This document shows, in pieces, positions 1 to 8,173 of a stretch of DNA of 64,000 bases. Each line of letters begins with the position of its first letter. Position 1 is the stretch's first letter. The notes below the pieces were generated by a model. That model made no database searches. It was not told the DNA's origin and saw nothing but the letters and a program-made list of their open reading frames with translations. This DNA comes from Cohnella herbarum (GTDB lineage Bacteria > Bacillota > Bacilli > Paenibacillales > Paenibacillaceae), in contig NZ_CP051680.1 of the NCBI RefSeq assembly GCF_012849095.1, positions 6,940,001-7,004,000 of the forward strand. The letters run 5' to 3'. A program made the position numbers and the translations under genes.

Positions 1-954
1 CATTTCTACCGCTCGACTGCCGAGCGAGTTCTTGGCGCTATAAATCGTCGTAATCCCGAGGGAATTCACGTCAAGATCGTCGAATCCGGTCACGGAACAA
101 TCGCGCGGAACTTGAAGTCCCAATTGCTGAAGCGAATGGATCATGTCGCTGGCCATGTAATCGTTAATGCAAACGAAAGCCGTGGGAAGCTGATTTTTGG
201 CCTGGAGTATTTTGATTTGGTTCAACGCCGCTTCGCGTACCTTTTCCGGTCGCAAATCGAATAATTTGAGCAGGTCGGGGTGTTGGCGCGATTCGATGCC
301 GTTATCCACCAAAGCCGCGGAATAACCCTTCCATCTGTCATAGTAGCTTCTGATGATGGAAGTGTCGCCAACGAATTGCAGGGACGTGTGGCCGAGACCG
401 ATCAAATAATTCGTTAGCTGTCTTGTGCAATCGAAGTTGTTCATGAAAATCGAATCCGACGGAATCAACGGATCTTCATGGTCGACCAACACGAAAGGGA
501 GGCCGAGATTGCTAATTTCCAGCACGATTTGCGTGGGGATGAACCCGACGCATATGTAGCCGAGCAGGCCTTTCTGGTTAATGGCCGAAAATAAATGATC
601 GGACAGTTGCTCGGTCATGATGATCATATTTAATCCCGCTTTTTCGACGCTTTCCGTTATTCCTTCGAGAATTTTTCCCCAATACGGATTGTCCTTGGTC
701 TGATCCCTTAAGTTCGGAATGACCACCGCGATCACTTTCTTGGCGGGAGAGGCGCTCTGGATCGAGCGGTCCTTGGTTTTCGTCTTGTGAGATTTTGAGT
801 GTTGGGAAAAATAACCGAGCTTCGTGGCGGCTTCTATGATTTTGTCCCGGGTAACGGGGGTCACTCCGGATTTTCCCGCGAGCGCCCGCGAAACGGCGAA
901 CTTGGATAAGCCGACGGTATCGGCGATCTGTTGCAGCGTGACTTTGCTAGACAT
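1..954 (-). CDS. LacI-family transcriptional regulator (partial, C-terminus beyond window)
   Basis: This gene reads from an ATG at 954 leftwards and is still open at base 1, giving 318 visible codons. The start follows a purine-rich AGAGGAG-like site. Residues about 4-24 form the classic LacI helix-turn-helix (TLQQIADTVGLSKFAVSRAL). The rest fits the periplasmic-binding-protein-like sensor domain, including VTGFDDLDV near residue 286, a block typical of the family's C-terminal half. LacI-family proteins bind palindromic operators and release or bind DNA when a sugar ligand arrives. The gene is divergent from the sugar importer operon starting at 1373, so it is the likely local regulator. The intergenic region contains two copies each of two operator-like motifs. 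The last few percent of the protein is outside the window. Confidence 0.92.
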   Translation of the reverse strand, partial: MSSKVTLQQIADTVGLSKFAVSRALAGKSGVTPVTRDKIIEAATKLGYFSQHSKSHKTKTKDRSIQSASPAKKVIAVVIPNLRDQTKDNPYWGKILEGITESVEKAGLNMIIMTEQLSDHLFSAINQKGLLGYICVGFIPTQIVLEISNLGLPFVLVDHEDPLIPSDSIFMNNFDCTRQLTNYLIGLGHTSLQFVGDTSIIRSYYDRWKGYSAALVDNGIESRQHPDLLKLFDLRPEKVREAALNQIKILQAKNQLPTAFVCINDYMASDMIHSLQQLGLQVPRDCSVTGFDDLDVNSLGITTIYSAKNSLGSRAVEM

Positions 955-1009
955 CCTTTTCTCTCCTCTGAAACCAACGAACATGCGCTTCGATTGGCTA
1001 TTACACCTA

Positions 1010-1038
1010 ATCATATAAAATAAATAACAAAATAACAA
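1010..1038 (-). promoter_or_regulatory. Predicted promoter of the lacI-type gene
   Basis: On the minus strand a TTGTTA -35 (1033-1038) and a TATGAT -10 (1010-1015) are separated by 17 bases and lie upstream of the ATG at 954. The -35 falls inside the operator-like motif at 1029-1055, which would allow autoregulation. It is predicted from consensus only. Confidence 0.5.
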
Positions 1039-1239
1039 TGCGACATTTGTTATTTGTTGAACTCTATTGTTTTGTTAGATAACAAAATGGTGGTTTAAAT
1101 ATAGTTGCCCCTGTGTTTAATCCAGATTTACTCTTTGTTTCGCAGTGTTTATTTGGTTTTTGGTTTTACTTATCAAAATAACATATTGACATTTGTTTTG
1201 TGTATGTTATTCTTTTATTCAAGATGTTAGATAACAAAA
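1029..1239. promoter_or_regulatory. Duplicated operator-like motifs between divergent lacI and importer operon
   Basis: Motif A occurs at 1029-1055 and again at 1175-1201. It starts AAAATAACA, shares the block GACATTTGTT, and is roughly palindromic. Motif B, TGTTAGATAACAAAA, occurs identically at 1073-1087 and 1225-1239; its core TGTTA-GA-TAACA is an inverted repeat. The order A then B is kept in both copies. The left A covers the predicted lacI -35 and the right A covers the predicted importer -35, while the right B lies just downstream of the predicted -10. This is what paired operators for a LacI-type repressor would look like. That the divergent regulator binds them is inference. The stretch 955-1372 holds no gene. 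Confidence 0.5.
1186..1213 (+). promoter_or_regulatory. Predicted promoter of the 1373-13037 operon
   Basis: A perfect TTGACA -35 (1186-1191) is followed after 16 bases by TATTCT (1208-1213). It lies inside and just upstream of operator-like motifs. It would produce a leader of roughly 150 bases before the ATG at 1373. Confidence 0.6.
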
Positions 1240-1278
1240 AATGAAATTTATTTGATATTCATCTAGCATCTTGGATTT

Positions 1279-1293
1279 CTGCAAACGTTTGGT
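1279..1293. promoter_or_regulatory. Possible cre-like (CcpA) site
   Basis: TGCAAACGTTTGGT resembles the catabolite-responsive element with its central CG and AAACGTTT core, but it departs from consensus at several positions. It lies between the predicted promoter and the first gene, a position at which CcpA can block transcription. Support is weak. Confidence 0.25.
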
Positions 1294-1372
1294 GCATGGG
1301 GCGGATAATCAGAACTTAACGTTAGCGGGAAGGTAAAGCACTGCCATTCATACTTAATTGGGGGTACGGTCA

Positions 1373-2728
1373 ATGAAAGCTTTGAAAGCGTTTTTATCTC
1401 TAGGTTTGGTAATCGCTATAATTGTGGCAACGGCGGCATGTTCATCTGGAAATTCCTCCTCTGAGTCGAGCGCGGGCAGCGTCGGCGGAGGCGAGGTACA
1501 ACAGAGCGAGCAGAACAAAGAGAATGGTTCCGAGAAGGAAGTCACAATTAGGTACATGCGGTGGGCTTCCGGGGAAGAAGAGGTCAATTTCCGGGGCTGG
1601 TTGGACGAGTTCGAGAATGCCCATCCGAATATTAAAGTCGAGTCGGAATTTTTGCCTTACGAAACCTATAGTTCCAAGGTGAAAACCGATTTGATCTCGG
1701 GCAACGCGCCGGACGTCATCGCATTCTCTTCAAGCGAATGGTTCGCTTACATTTATTCGAACGTCTTCCTGGACCTCAATACGTTGCCGGGAGCGAAAGA
1801 AGCGTTCGGTCAGTTAACCGAGGATTCGGTTGCAGCGTTTAACGTGGAAGGCGCGCAATTGGGTGCTCCGATCGGGGTGGGCAGGAGAGTTCCTTTCATC
1901 AACAAGGATTTGTTCGACAAGGCAAACGTACCGCTTCCTTCCCAGACCGAGCCGATGACCGCGCTTCAATGGGTGGAGATGATGAAGAAGGTTCAAGCGG
2001 GACTTGAGGGCGATATGATGGCGGCCAATCTGTTTCCCGAGGAGTTATTGTACTCGTTGGCGCTGAGCGCCGGGTCGCCGGTGCTTTCGCAAGACGGCAA
2101 AAAGGTGCTAGTGAATACGCCGGACGGCGTAAAAGCGATTCAAGCGTTCAAGGACATCATGGCCAGCGGGGCGCAAGTGCCGATTCTCGATGTATGGAAA
2201 GGCGCTTACGGCAATCCGGACAGCGCGATATCGACCGGGAAAGTAGCGATCGGTTGGACGGGAACATGGAGCGTAAAAGCGCTGAAAGAGGCTAATATCA
2301 ACTATATGTCCATCCCGGCGCCGATCGTAGAGGGTGGGAAAGTGACTCAGGTCGGTTATCTGAACTCGCATGCCATCCCGTCTGCTTCGAAAAATCAAGA
2401 AGCCGCTTGGGAGCTTGTCAAGTGGATGATCTCCAAGGAAGGCCAGCTTTCGTTCGGCAAGTTCTCCGATCTTCCCGTTCACAAAGAAGCGCTGGACGAA
2501 ACGCAGAAAGCATTGGAAGCGGAAGATCCGAACGCCTTTGCCGGGTTTGCCGCGGCCAAGGCGAGCGTCGTTCCGACTCCGCCGTTTCCTTCGGACTTCG
2601 ATACGTTGAGGACGGGGCTGCAAAGCAAGCTCGTGTCGGGAAAAGTAACCGCGCAGCAATTTGCCGAGCAATTGGTACAAGAAGGCCAGCCAATGTTGGA
2701 TGTTTATCAAGCGAATATCGGTAAGTAA
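1373..2728 (+). CDS. ABC sugar importer, extracellular solute-binding lipoprotein
   Basis: This is a 451-residue family 1 solute-binding protein. It would capture an oligosaccharide outside the membrane and deliver it to the two permeases that follow. A signal peptide with a hydrophobic core ends in the lipobox TAAC, with the lipidated cysteine at residue 23, followed by a Ser/Gly/Glu-rich linker to about residue 50. The mature part shows the family pattern, for example a conserved region around TGTWSVKAL and a C-terminal AAWELVKWM helix. An in-frame TTG exists at 1358, but the ATG at 1373 is preferred because GGGGG lies just upstream and because it gives a normal signal peptide. It is the first gene of the LacI-controlled operon. 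The ligand cannot be read from sequence. Confidence 0.9.
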   Translation: MKALKAFLSLGLVIAIIVATAACSSGNSSSESSAGSVGGGEVQQSEQNKENGSEKEVTIRYMRWASGEEEVNFRGWLDEFENAHPNIKVESEFLPYETYSSKVKTDLISGNAPDVIAFSSSEWFAYIYSNVFLDLNTLPGAKEAFGQLTEDSVAAFNVEGAQLGAPIGVGRRVPFINKDLFDKANVPLPSQTEPMTALQWVEMMKKVQAGLEGDMMAANLFPEELLYSLALSAGSPVLSQDGKKVLVNTPDGVKAIQAFKDIMASGAQVPILDVWKGAYGNPDSAISTGKVAIGWTGTWSVKALKEANINYMSIPAPIVEGGKVTQVGYLNSHAIPSASKNQEAAWELVKWMISKEGQLSFGKFSDLPVHKEALDETQKALEAEDPNAFAGFAAAKASVVPTPPFPSDFDTLRTGLQSKLVSGKVTAQQFAEQLVQEGQPMLDVYQANIGK

Positions 2729-2745
2729 GCGGTATAAAGAAAACG

Positions 2746-2772
2746 GGATGCTTTTTCATTCGGAGAGCATCC
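2746..2772 (+). terminator. Intercistronic hairpin after solute-binding-protein gene
   Basis: GGATGCT (2746-2752) pairs with AGCATCC (2766-2772). There is no long U-run, so it is more likely a partial terminator or an mRNA-stabilising hairpin that keeps the binding protein more abundant than the permeases. Confidence 0.5.
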
Positions 2773-2805
2773 TGATTTTCGGCAAGCAGTTAGGAGGGAC
2801 GCGGC

Positions 2806-3735
2806 TTGGGATCAGGCACAAGAAAAATGGGGATTGAAAAAAAGGAAAAGATAACGGGTCTGCTGCTGGTCTCCCCGTGGATCGTGGGGTTCCTATTGTT
2901 CGGAATTTTTCCGATGGGAGTCTCCGGCTATCTGACGTTCGTCAAATGGGATTTTCTGAGGGAACCGCGATGGGTAGGACTGTCCAACTTCGAGGAAGTG
3001 TTTCGCAATCCGATTTTCTACACGGCGTTAAAGAATACGTTGATTATTACGTTCGGAAGCAGCTTGATCTATCTCGTGTTCGGAGTCATCATCGCCGCGA
3101 TGCTGGCTAAAGAATACCTAGGAGCGAACGTGTTCCGCGCCATTATCTTTCTTCCTTCCCTCGTGATCGGCACGGCATTGGCGATGATGATGCAACCGGT
3201 ATTCGGCAACGGGAAATACGGTTTATTGAATCAAGTTCTGAATTTACTAGGTTTACCTTACCAATCCTGGTTGACCGAGCCCGGCCAAGCCGTATGGGTC
3301 ATCGTCGCCATGAGCTTCTGGTTTCTGGGCAGCGGCGTCATCATTTATTTGGCCGGGATCAAAGGAATCGATCCGTCGTATTTCGAAGCGGCCATGATTG
3401 ACGGAGCTAACGGCGTTCAACAGTTCTACAAAGTCACTATACCGCTTCTTACACCGGTTTTGTTGTTCCAATCGATCATGGGAATTATCGGCGGCTTGCA
3501 AGTGTTCGATTTGGCGCTGACGTTGGCTTCCGAATTCAAGACAGGCGGAATGGGCAATGAAAACTCGTTGGCCACGCTCGTTTTCTACTTATATACGCTT
3601 GCTTTCCGCGACTACAACATGGGCTCTGCGGCCGTCGTCGGGTGGGTCATCTTTATCGTTAGCCTTCTGCTCAGTTTGGTCATCTTCAGACTATCCAAAA
3701 AGTTTCAGCTGTTCGGCGAGGAGGAAAGTAAATGA
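2806..3735 (+). CDS. ABC sugar importer permease (MalF/UgpA type)
   Basis: This is a 309-residue inner-membrane permease with about six hydrophobic segments and the cytoplasmic EAA loop EAAMIDGANG near residue 195, which docks the ATPase. The TTG at 2806 is chosen because AGGAGGG stands eight bases upstream; the alternative ATG at 2827 has no such site. It follows the solute-binding protein after a hairpin and overlaps the next permease by four bases. It belongs to the CUT1 transporters for di- and oligosaccharides. No ATPase gene is nearby, as is common when one shared MsmX-like ATPase serves many importers. Confidence 0.9.
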   Translation: MGSGTRKMGIEKKEKITGLLLVSPWIVGFLLFGIFPMGVSGYLTFVKWDFLREPRWVGLSNFEEVFRNPIFYTALKNTLIITFGSSLIYLVFGVIIAAMLAKEYLGANVFRAIIFLPSLVIGTALAMMMQPVFGNGKYGLLNQVLNLLGLPYQSWLTEPGQAVWVIVAMSFWFLGSGVIIYLAGIKGIDPSYFEAAMIDGANGVQQFYKVTIPLLTPVLLFQSIMGIIGGLQVFDLALTLASEFKTGGMGNENSLATLVFYLYTLAFRDYNMGSAAVVGWVIFIVSLLLSLVIFRLSKKFQLFGEEESK

Positions 3736-4565
3736 GACATAAATCGAGTCTTCTCGCGAGCAAATTATTCATTAATTCGTTCCTCGCTTTATTGTCGTTC
3801 GTCATTCTAGTCCCGTTCGTATACCTGGTTACTTCGTCTTTGAAGACCAATGCGCAATACTTCAAGATTCCGATCGAATGGATTCCGTCTCCTGCCCTGT
3901 GGAGCAACTATTACTATGTGTTCGTAGAGTTGAAGTTCTATATCTACATGTGGAACAGCACGTTCTTGGCGATTAGCTCGGTCATTCTAACCGTACTCAG
4001 CTCGTCGTTGATCGCATACGGTTTCGCGCGGTTCAAGTTTCCTTTCCGCAACGGCATGTTCATTCTCGTCATCGCGACGATGATGCTCCCGAGTCAAGTA
4101 ACGATGCTTCCGTTGTTCATTTACTTCAAATCAATCGGCTGGCTCGGCAGCTACAAACCGCTGCTCGTGCCGCAACTGTTCGGCTCCGCGTATTTGATCT
4201 TTCTGATCCGGCAGTTCTATATCACGCTTCCGCGGGAGATCGACGAGGCGGCCAAGATCGACGGATGCGGGTATTTGCGGATCTGGTGGAACGTGATTAT
4301 GCCGCAGGCGAAGCCGGTTCTCATCGTCTCGGCGCTGTTCGTCTTCCTCGGTTCTTGGAAAGACGTCTTCGGACCGCTTATTTACTTGAGCGATAGAAGC
4401 TCATACCCGCTTGCGGTAGGGCTGCTGTACTTTACTTCGCCGACCAGCAATGCTTACACGTTGATTCTAGTCGCGATCGTCATCGCCTTGATTCCGACGC
4501 TGATATTTTTTATTTTCGCTCAGAAGTATTTGAATAAGGGAGTCAATATCGCCAACTTAAAATAA
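3732..4565 (+). CDS. ABC sugar importer permease (MalG/UgpE type)
   Basis: This is the second permease, 277 residues, with about six membrane segments and the EAA loop EAAKIDGCGY near residue 172. Its start overlaps the stop of the previous gene as ATGA, and GAGGAGG lies just upstream, so the two subunits are translationally coupled. Together they form the heterodimeric channel. The C-terminus (QKYLNKGVNIANLK) is typical of MalG-type subunits, which usually end in a short basic tail. Confidence 0.9.
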   Translation: MRHKSSLLASKLFINSFLALLSFVILVPFVYLVTSSLKTNAQYFKIPIEWIPSPALWSNYYYVFVELKFYIYMWNSTFLAISSVILTVLSSSLIAYGFARFKFPFRNGMFILVIATMMLPSQVTMLPLFIYFKSIGWLGSYKPLLVPQLFGSAYLIFLIRQFYITLPREIDEAAKIDGCGYLRIWWNVIMPQAKPVLIVSALFVFLGSWKDVFGPLIYLSDRSSYPLAVGLLYFTSPTSNAYTLILVAIVIALIPTLIFFIFAQKYLNKGVNIANLK

Positions 4566-4583
4566 AAATCGGAGGATGATCGA

Positions 4584-7241
4584 ATGCCCAAAAAAACGAT
4601 TGGTTTAGCCGTCGGCTTGAGTTTATTGGCGGGAATATGGCCGACCGGAGGAGAAGCGGCGGCAACGACCCCGTCGCCTTACGCTTTCGACGGGAAAATG
4701 CCGCAGGATACGCTGAACCGTTACTTGTCCCGATCCGCGCAGATCATGGATATGTTCTGGTTCGATACCGATGCGGGCAAGAAGCAGGAATGGCTGCGGT
4801 TCGTTCAGAATACCGGCACCAAGCTGATCGGGCGGGCCGCGATGATCTGGACGAATTTCCAGGACGACGAGACGATGTTCTATCACGCGGGCCGAATGGC
4901 TGCAGCCGTACACGCCCAGGATCCGGAAGTGATCCTGCAGGCGGCCATCTTCGAGACGACGGCGCAAGCGGTGAATCAAATCCCGATTCCGGCTTGGGTG
5001 TTCGAGGAATTCGGGCTACAGCCGACGACCCGTAATTTCAGTTACGCGTCGATGCTCTATCAGGACGGGAGATATTCCGATTTCTGGGGAGCGGGACAGT
5101 CCGTTCCCGATATTACGAGCCTCGAAACGCAGATGTTCTTCTTCTACCGGGCGAAGAGATTCATCGATCTCGGCTACGAGTCGATTCATTACGGTCAGGT
5201 TAAGCTGATGGGTGAAGCGGATCCGTTTTATTTGAACTGGAACCGCCTGCTTAATCGCGTTCGCGCGTACGGAGAAGTTCATGCCAGGAGGCATAACGTT
5301 CTATTGGACGCCCACGTGAACGAAGTATACGACAACGCCAATCCGTTATGGTACACGGCCAAGGGGCAGTTCAGATATGAAACGCCTGGCGATACGGGCA
5401 ATTATTATAACGGAGACGCATCGAGATTGAACCGCGCCGACGGCGCCCAATCGGCCGACGGGCACTATATCGTGTACAAGCTGGAGAACGCGACCGGCTT
5501 CGAGATCCTCTCCGCGAATTGGGCGGGAGCAGGCGATCAGCCCGACGGTTTCGATCTGTACGCGTCCCCGGACGGTCGAATCTGGACGCCGGTCGGCAAG
5601 ACGATTCAAGAAATCCAGCGTACGGAAAATACATGGCCGAACTACAAAACAACGAACGGCAGTCCTCTTCCCGCAGGGACGAATTACGTGAAAATCAGCT
5701 GGAAGACGATGCCGTACATTTGGACTGTTCAGTTGTTGGACGTGAAGATCAATGCCGCCGGCGCCGCGCTTCATGACCCTTTGGAGCAGTCCGCCCCGGC
5801 TGTTAAGAAACTGGCTTTCGACTTCGTAGGGTTTCCGGCCCGGTTGAAGGGGATTCCGAATTTCCCGCAGGAAACGAAGCTCGAAGTCAACTACTTGGAC
5901 GGTCTGTACCAGAAAACGATCGGAGGATTAAATCCGCAAGGGTGGGTTACCCCTCGTTCTCCGTATCTCATCGAGTTGGACAATTACGGAGGAAGCAACG
6001 GTTCCCCGGGAATCGATTCGCCGTATTGGCCGTGGGGATACGACGAAATCGCCTGGTTCGCCCACCAGAACGACGACTATCGGCACTCGTGGTTGAAATA
6101 CGCTTACGACTGGTTTAGAACGAACGATTCTTATGGTCATTTGCAACTGCCTGCATACCGGACGTTGGGCAATTCGCCGGTTAATGGAAGCAATAATTAC
6201 AATGCGATCACGGCGAGCGCGGTTTTCCCGAATACGCTCGGGGACGAAGAGGCGATCAAAGCGATATGGGGCGACGCGCCTCAGAGCGGAGCGGTCGAGG
6301 ACGATTTGCGCGATTTGACGAAAATTTATAGGTTCAGTTCGCAATTGACCAAAGACGGAAGCAATCCCGGATCCTATGGCGGAGACGGCACAAGGCTGAC
6401 GAGAACGTCGAATACGAGCGAATACGTCATTTACAAAGCTCCTTATGCGACTGATCGTACGAGACTGACCGGCTTCGCGGTCGAAACCTGGTTTTCATCC
6501 GCGGCGCCCGTTGCCGACTTTAAATTCTATCTCTCTTCGGACGACGTCAACTATACGCTCTATACGCCTAAGAAAAAAACGGTCAACGGAAATATGAAGA
6601 AGATCACCTACATGGGCAGCAGGCTGCCGGTCGGCACAAGATACGTGAAAGTCGAGTTCAACAACGCTTCTTCTTCCGCGTCGAATTCGCAGATTGGAAA
6701 AGTCTCGACGTTCTATGCCGATTCGAGCGTGAATGCCGCGGGAAAAATAGACGATTTCGAAAGCTATGGGGGATCCGATCTAGTCCTTAACGCTGCTTAC
6801 GAGGTTAATCCCAACACGGATCCGGTAACGATCTCGTTGGATTCGACGAACAAGAACGAAGGCGATTTCGGAATGAAATACGAGTACAACGTCGGAGTCG
6901 TCACTTACGGGGGCATTGCGCTCTCTCTCGGAAACGCCGATTGGTCAGACTACGATGCCCTTCGTTTCTGGTTCGAACCCGACGGCTCCAATCGCAATTT
7001 GACGATTCAAATCCAAACGGCCAGCGGTGACTATTGGGACAAAGTGTTGGACTTGTCCGATCCGACGGCAAGGGTGATCGAAATTCCGTTCAGTGCTTTC
7101 GCGCGTCCGTCTTGGCATAACGGAACCGGTCCGATGAACTTGTCGTCCGTCTCGCAACTCTCGCTTTATGCGGGAGTCGGCGCCGGAAGTCCGGGATCGG
7201 GCACGTTATATTTCGATTCTATCGAACTAACCAAGAATTAG
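4584..7241 (+). CDS. Exported 885-aa protein of unrecognised family, TIM-barrel-like with inserted and C-terminal binding modules
   Basis: I do not recognise a named family. A signal peptide covers about residues 1-27. Residues 30-250 and 410-575 align collinearly with the 570-aa protein at 8166 and show a beta-alpha pattern suggestive of a TIM barrel: strands such as LIGRAAMIW, VILQAAIFETT, YESIHYGQVKL, HNVLLDAHVNEV and PYLIELDNYGG, each ending in acidic or polar residues. Between the two halves (about 253-405) lies a beta-rich module that the paralogue lacks. A related module follows the barrel (about 580-715), and both contain a YxVYK block and an SPDGRIWTP or SSDDVNYTLYTP block, like discoidin-type binding modules. 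Residues 718-885 start KIDDFESYGG and resemble CBM11/CIA30-like carbohydrate-binding domains. Secretion, modules and operon suggest an extracellular polysaccharide-active enzyme. Catalytic residues are not established. Confidence 0.75.
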   Translation: MPKKTIGLAVGLSLLAGIWPTGGEAAATTPSPYAFDGKMPQDTLNRYLSRSAQIMDMFWFDTDAGKKQEWLRFVQNTGTKLIGRAAMIWTNFQDDETMFYHAGRMAAAVHAQDPEVILQAAIFETTAQAVNQIPIPAWVFEEFGLQPTTRNFSYASMLYQDGRYSDFWGAGQSVPDITSLETQMFFFYRAKRFIDLGYESIHYGQVKLMGEADPFYLNWNRLLNRVRAYGEVHARRHNVLLDAHVNEVYDNANPLWYTAKGQFRYETPGDTGNYYNGDASRLNRADGAQSADGHYIVYKLENATGFEILSANWAGAGDQPDGFDLYASPDGRIWTPVGKTIQEIQRTENTWPNYKTTNGSPLPAGTNYVKISWKTMPYIWTVQLLDVKINAAGAALHDPLEQSAPAVKKLAFDFVGFPARLKGIPNFPQETKLEVNYLDGLYQKTIGGLNPQGWVTPRSPYLIELDNYGGSNGSPGIDSPYWPWGYDEIAWFAHQNDDYRHSWLKYAYDWFRTNDSYGHLQLPAYRTLGNSPVNGSNNYNAITASAVFPNTLGDEEAIKAIWGDAPQSGAVEDDLRDLTKIYRFSSQLTKDGSNPGSYGGDGTRLTRTSNTSEYVIYKAPYATDRTRLTGFAVETWFSSAAPVADFKFYLSSDDVNYTLYTPKKKTVNGNMKKITYMGSRLPVGTRYVKVEFNNASSSASNSQIGKVSTFYADSSVNAAGKIDDFESYGGSDLVLNAAYEVNPNTDPVTISLDSTNKNEGDFGMKYEYNVGVVTYGGIALSLGNADWSDYDALRFWFEPDGSNRNLTIQIQTASGDYWDKVLDLSDPTARVIEIPFSAFARPSWHNGTGPMNLSSVSQLSLYAGVGAGSPGSGTLYFDSIELTKN

Positions 7242-7258
7242 GAGAGAGGAGCGCTCGG

Positions 7259-8173
7259 ATGAGTATCGATTGCTTTAGATTGGAAGACAAGTTCGTTTGG
7301 GATTTCTGGTATGCCCGGCGTGGAGACGAGTATCATGCTTTTTATTTGCAGTATCCAAGAGAGGGCGACCCGGAGTTCATTCATTACCGTCAGTCGGTAG
7401 GGCATGCGGTATCGAAGGATTTGCTGCATTGGGAAGAAAGACCGACTGCGCTTCGGCCGCTGCCTGGAACTTGGAACGACATGGGAATCGCGACGGGTAG
7501 CGTCGTTTTCAAGGATGGGGCTTGGTATATGTTGTTCACCGGGAACTCGAATCGGGACGGAGGCGGGATTGGTCTTGCCCGCAGCGACGACTTGACGAAT
7601 TGGACCAAAGTCGGCGAAGCTCCGGTGTTCTCGAGACCTGCTCTCTATATCGCGAAGTGGAAAGGAAAAGACGTCCAGGCGTCCCCGCTTGCCGACCCGT
7701 ATGTTTATCCCGAGCCGATAGACGGTTTTTACCATATGGTCATTAACGCGCAGGAGGCCGATGCGCCTCAAGGCAGTCGGGGCTGCCAGCTCATGCTGCG
7801 ATCCCGGAATCTGACGGATTGGGAGGCGCACAAGATTGTCGCTTATCCGCGACAGTTCGAGAGAATGGAAACGTCCCAAATCTGGTATCGCGACGGCTTA
7901 TGGTATATGTACTTCGGGGGAGTAACCGGGGACGGGAAAATCGAGAACTGGATTTACGCTTCCGAACTCTTCGACGGGCCTTACGAAGTCCGTCCATGGT
8001 CGCATATCTCGCTGCCGGGCGACTGCTATTTCTATATCGCGAAAGTGGTGGAGGACGCTAACGGGGACGACGTTTTCCTTGCCAATAAAGCGATCGAATC
8101 CCTTCTCGGAGGCTACAAAATCGTTTACGGGGATGACGGCTCGATCGCGCTTGAGGAGGTAAACCGTGCGTAA
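7259..8173 (+). CDS. Five-bladed beta-propeller glycoside hydrolase-like protein (GH43/GH32 superfamily)
   Basis: This is a 304-residue protein without a signal peptide, so probably cytoplasmic. Repeated blade motifs are visible: FVWDFWYA near residue 12, YHAFYLQYP, SVGHAVSKDLLHWEE, GAWYMLFTG, LADPYVYPEP, GFYHMVINAQEAD and GLWYMYFGG. This pattern is shared by clans GH-F and GH-J, where three acidic residues in the propeller centre do catalysis. The Asp of VWDFW, the Asp of LADPYV and the Glu of QEAD are plausible candidates. A GGAGAGAGG site precedes the ATG, and the gene overlaps the next by eight bases. The substrate is unknown. It could process the sugar imported by the same operon. Confidence 0.75.
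   Translation: MSIDCFRLEDKFVWDFWYARRGDEYHAFYLQYPREGDPEFIHYRQSVGHAVSKDLLHWEERPTALRPLPGTWNDMGIATGSVVFKDGAWYMLFTGNSNRDGGGIGLARSDDLTNWTKVGEAPVFSRPALYIAKWKGKDVQASPLADPYVYPEPIDGFYHMVINAQEADAPQGSRGCQLMLRSRNLTDWEAHKIVAYPRQFERMETSQIWYRDGLWYMYFGGVTGDGKIENWIYASELFDGPYEVRPWSHISLPGDCYFYIAKVVEDANGDDVFLANKAIESLLGGYKIVYGDDGSIALEEVNRA

Noticed and set aside
824..1018. A 64-codon plus-strand frame opposite the LacI-type gene
   Set aside because: It is antisense to the helix-turn-helix region of a clear gene and extends into the operator region.
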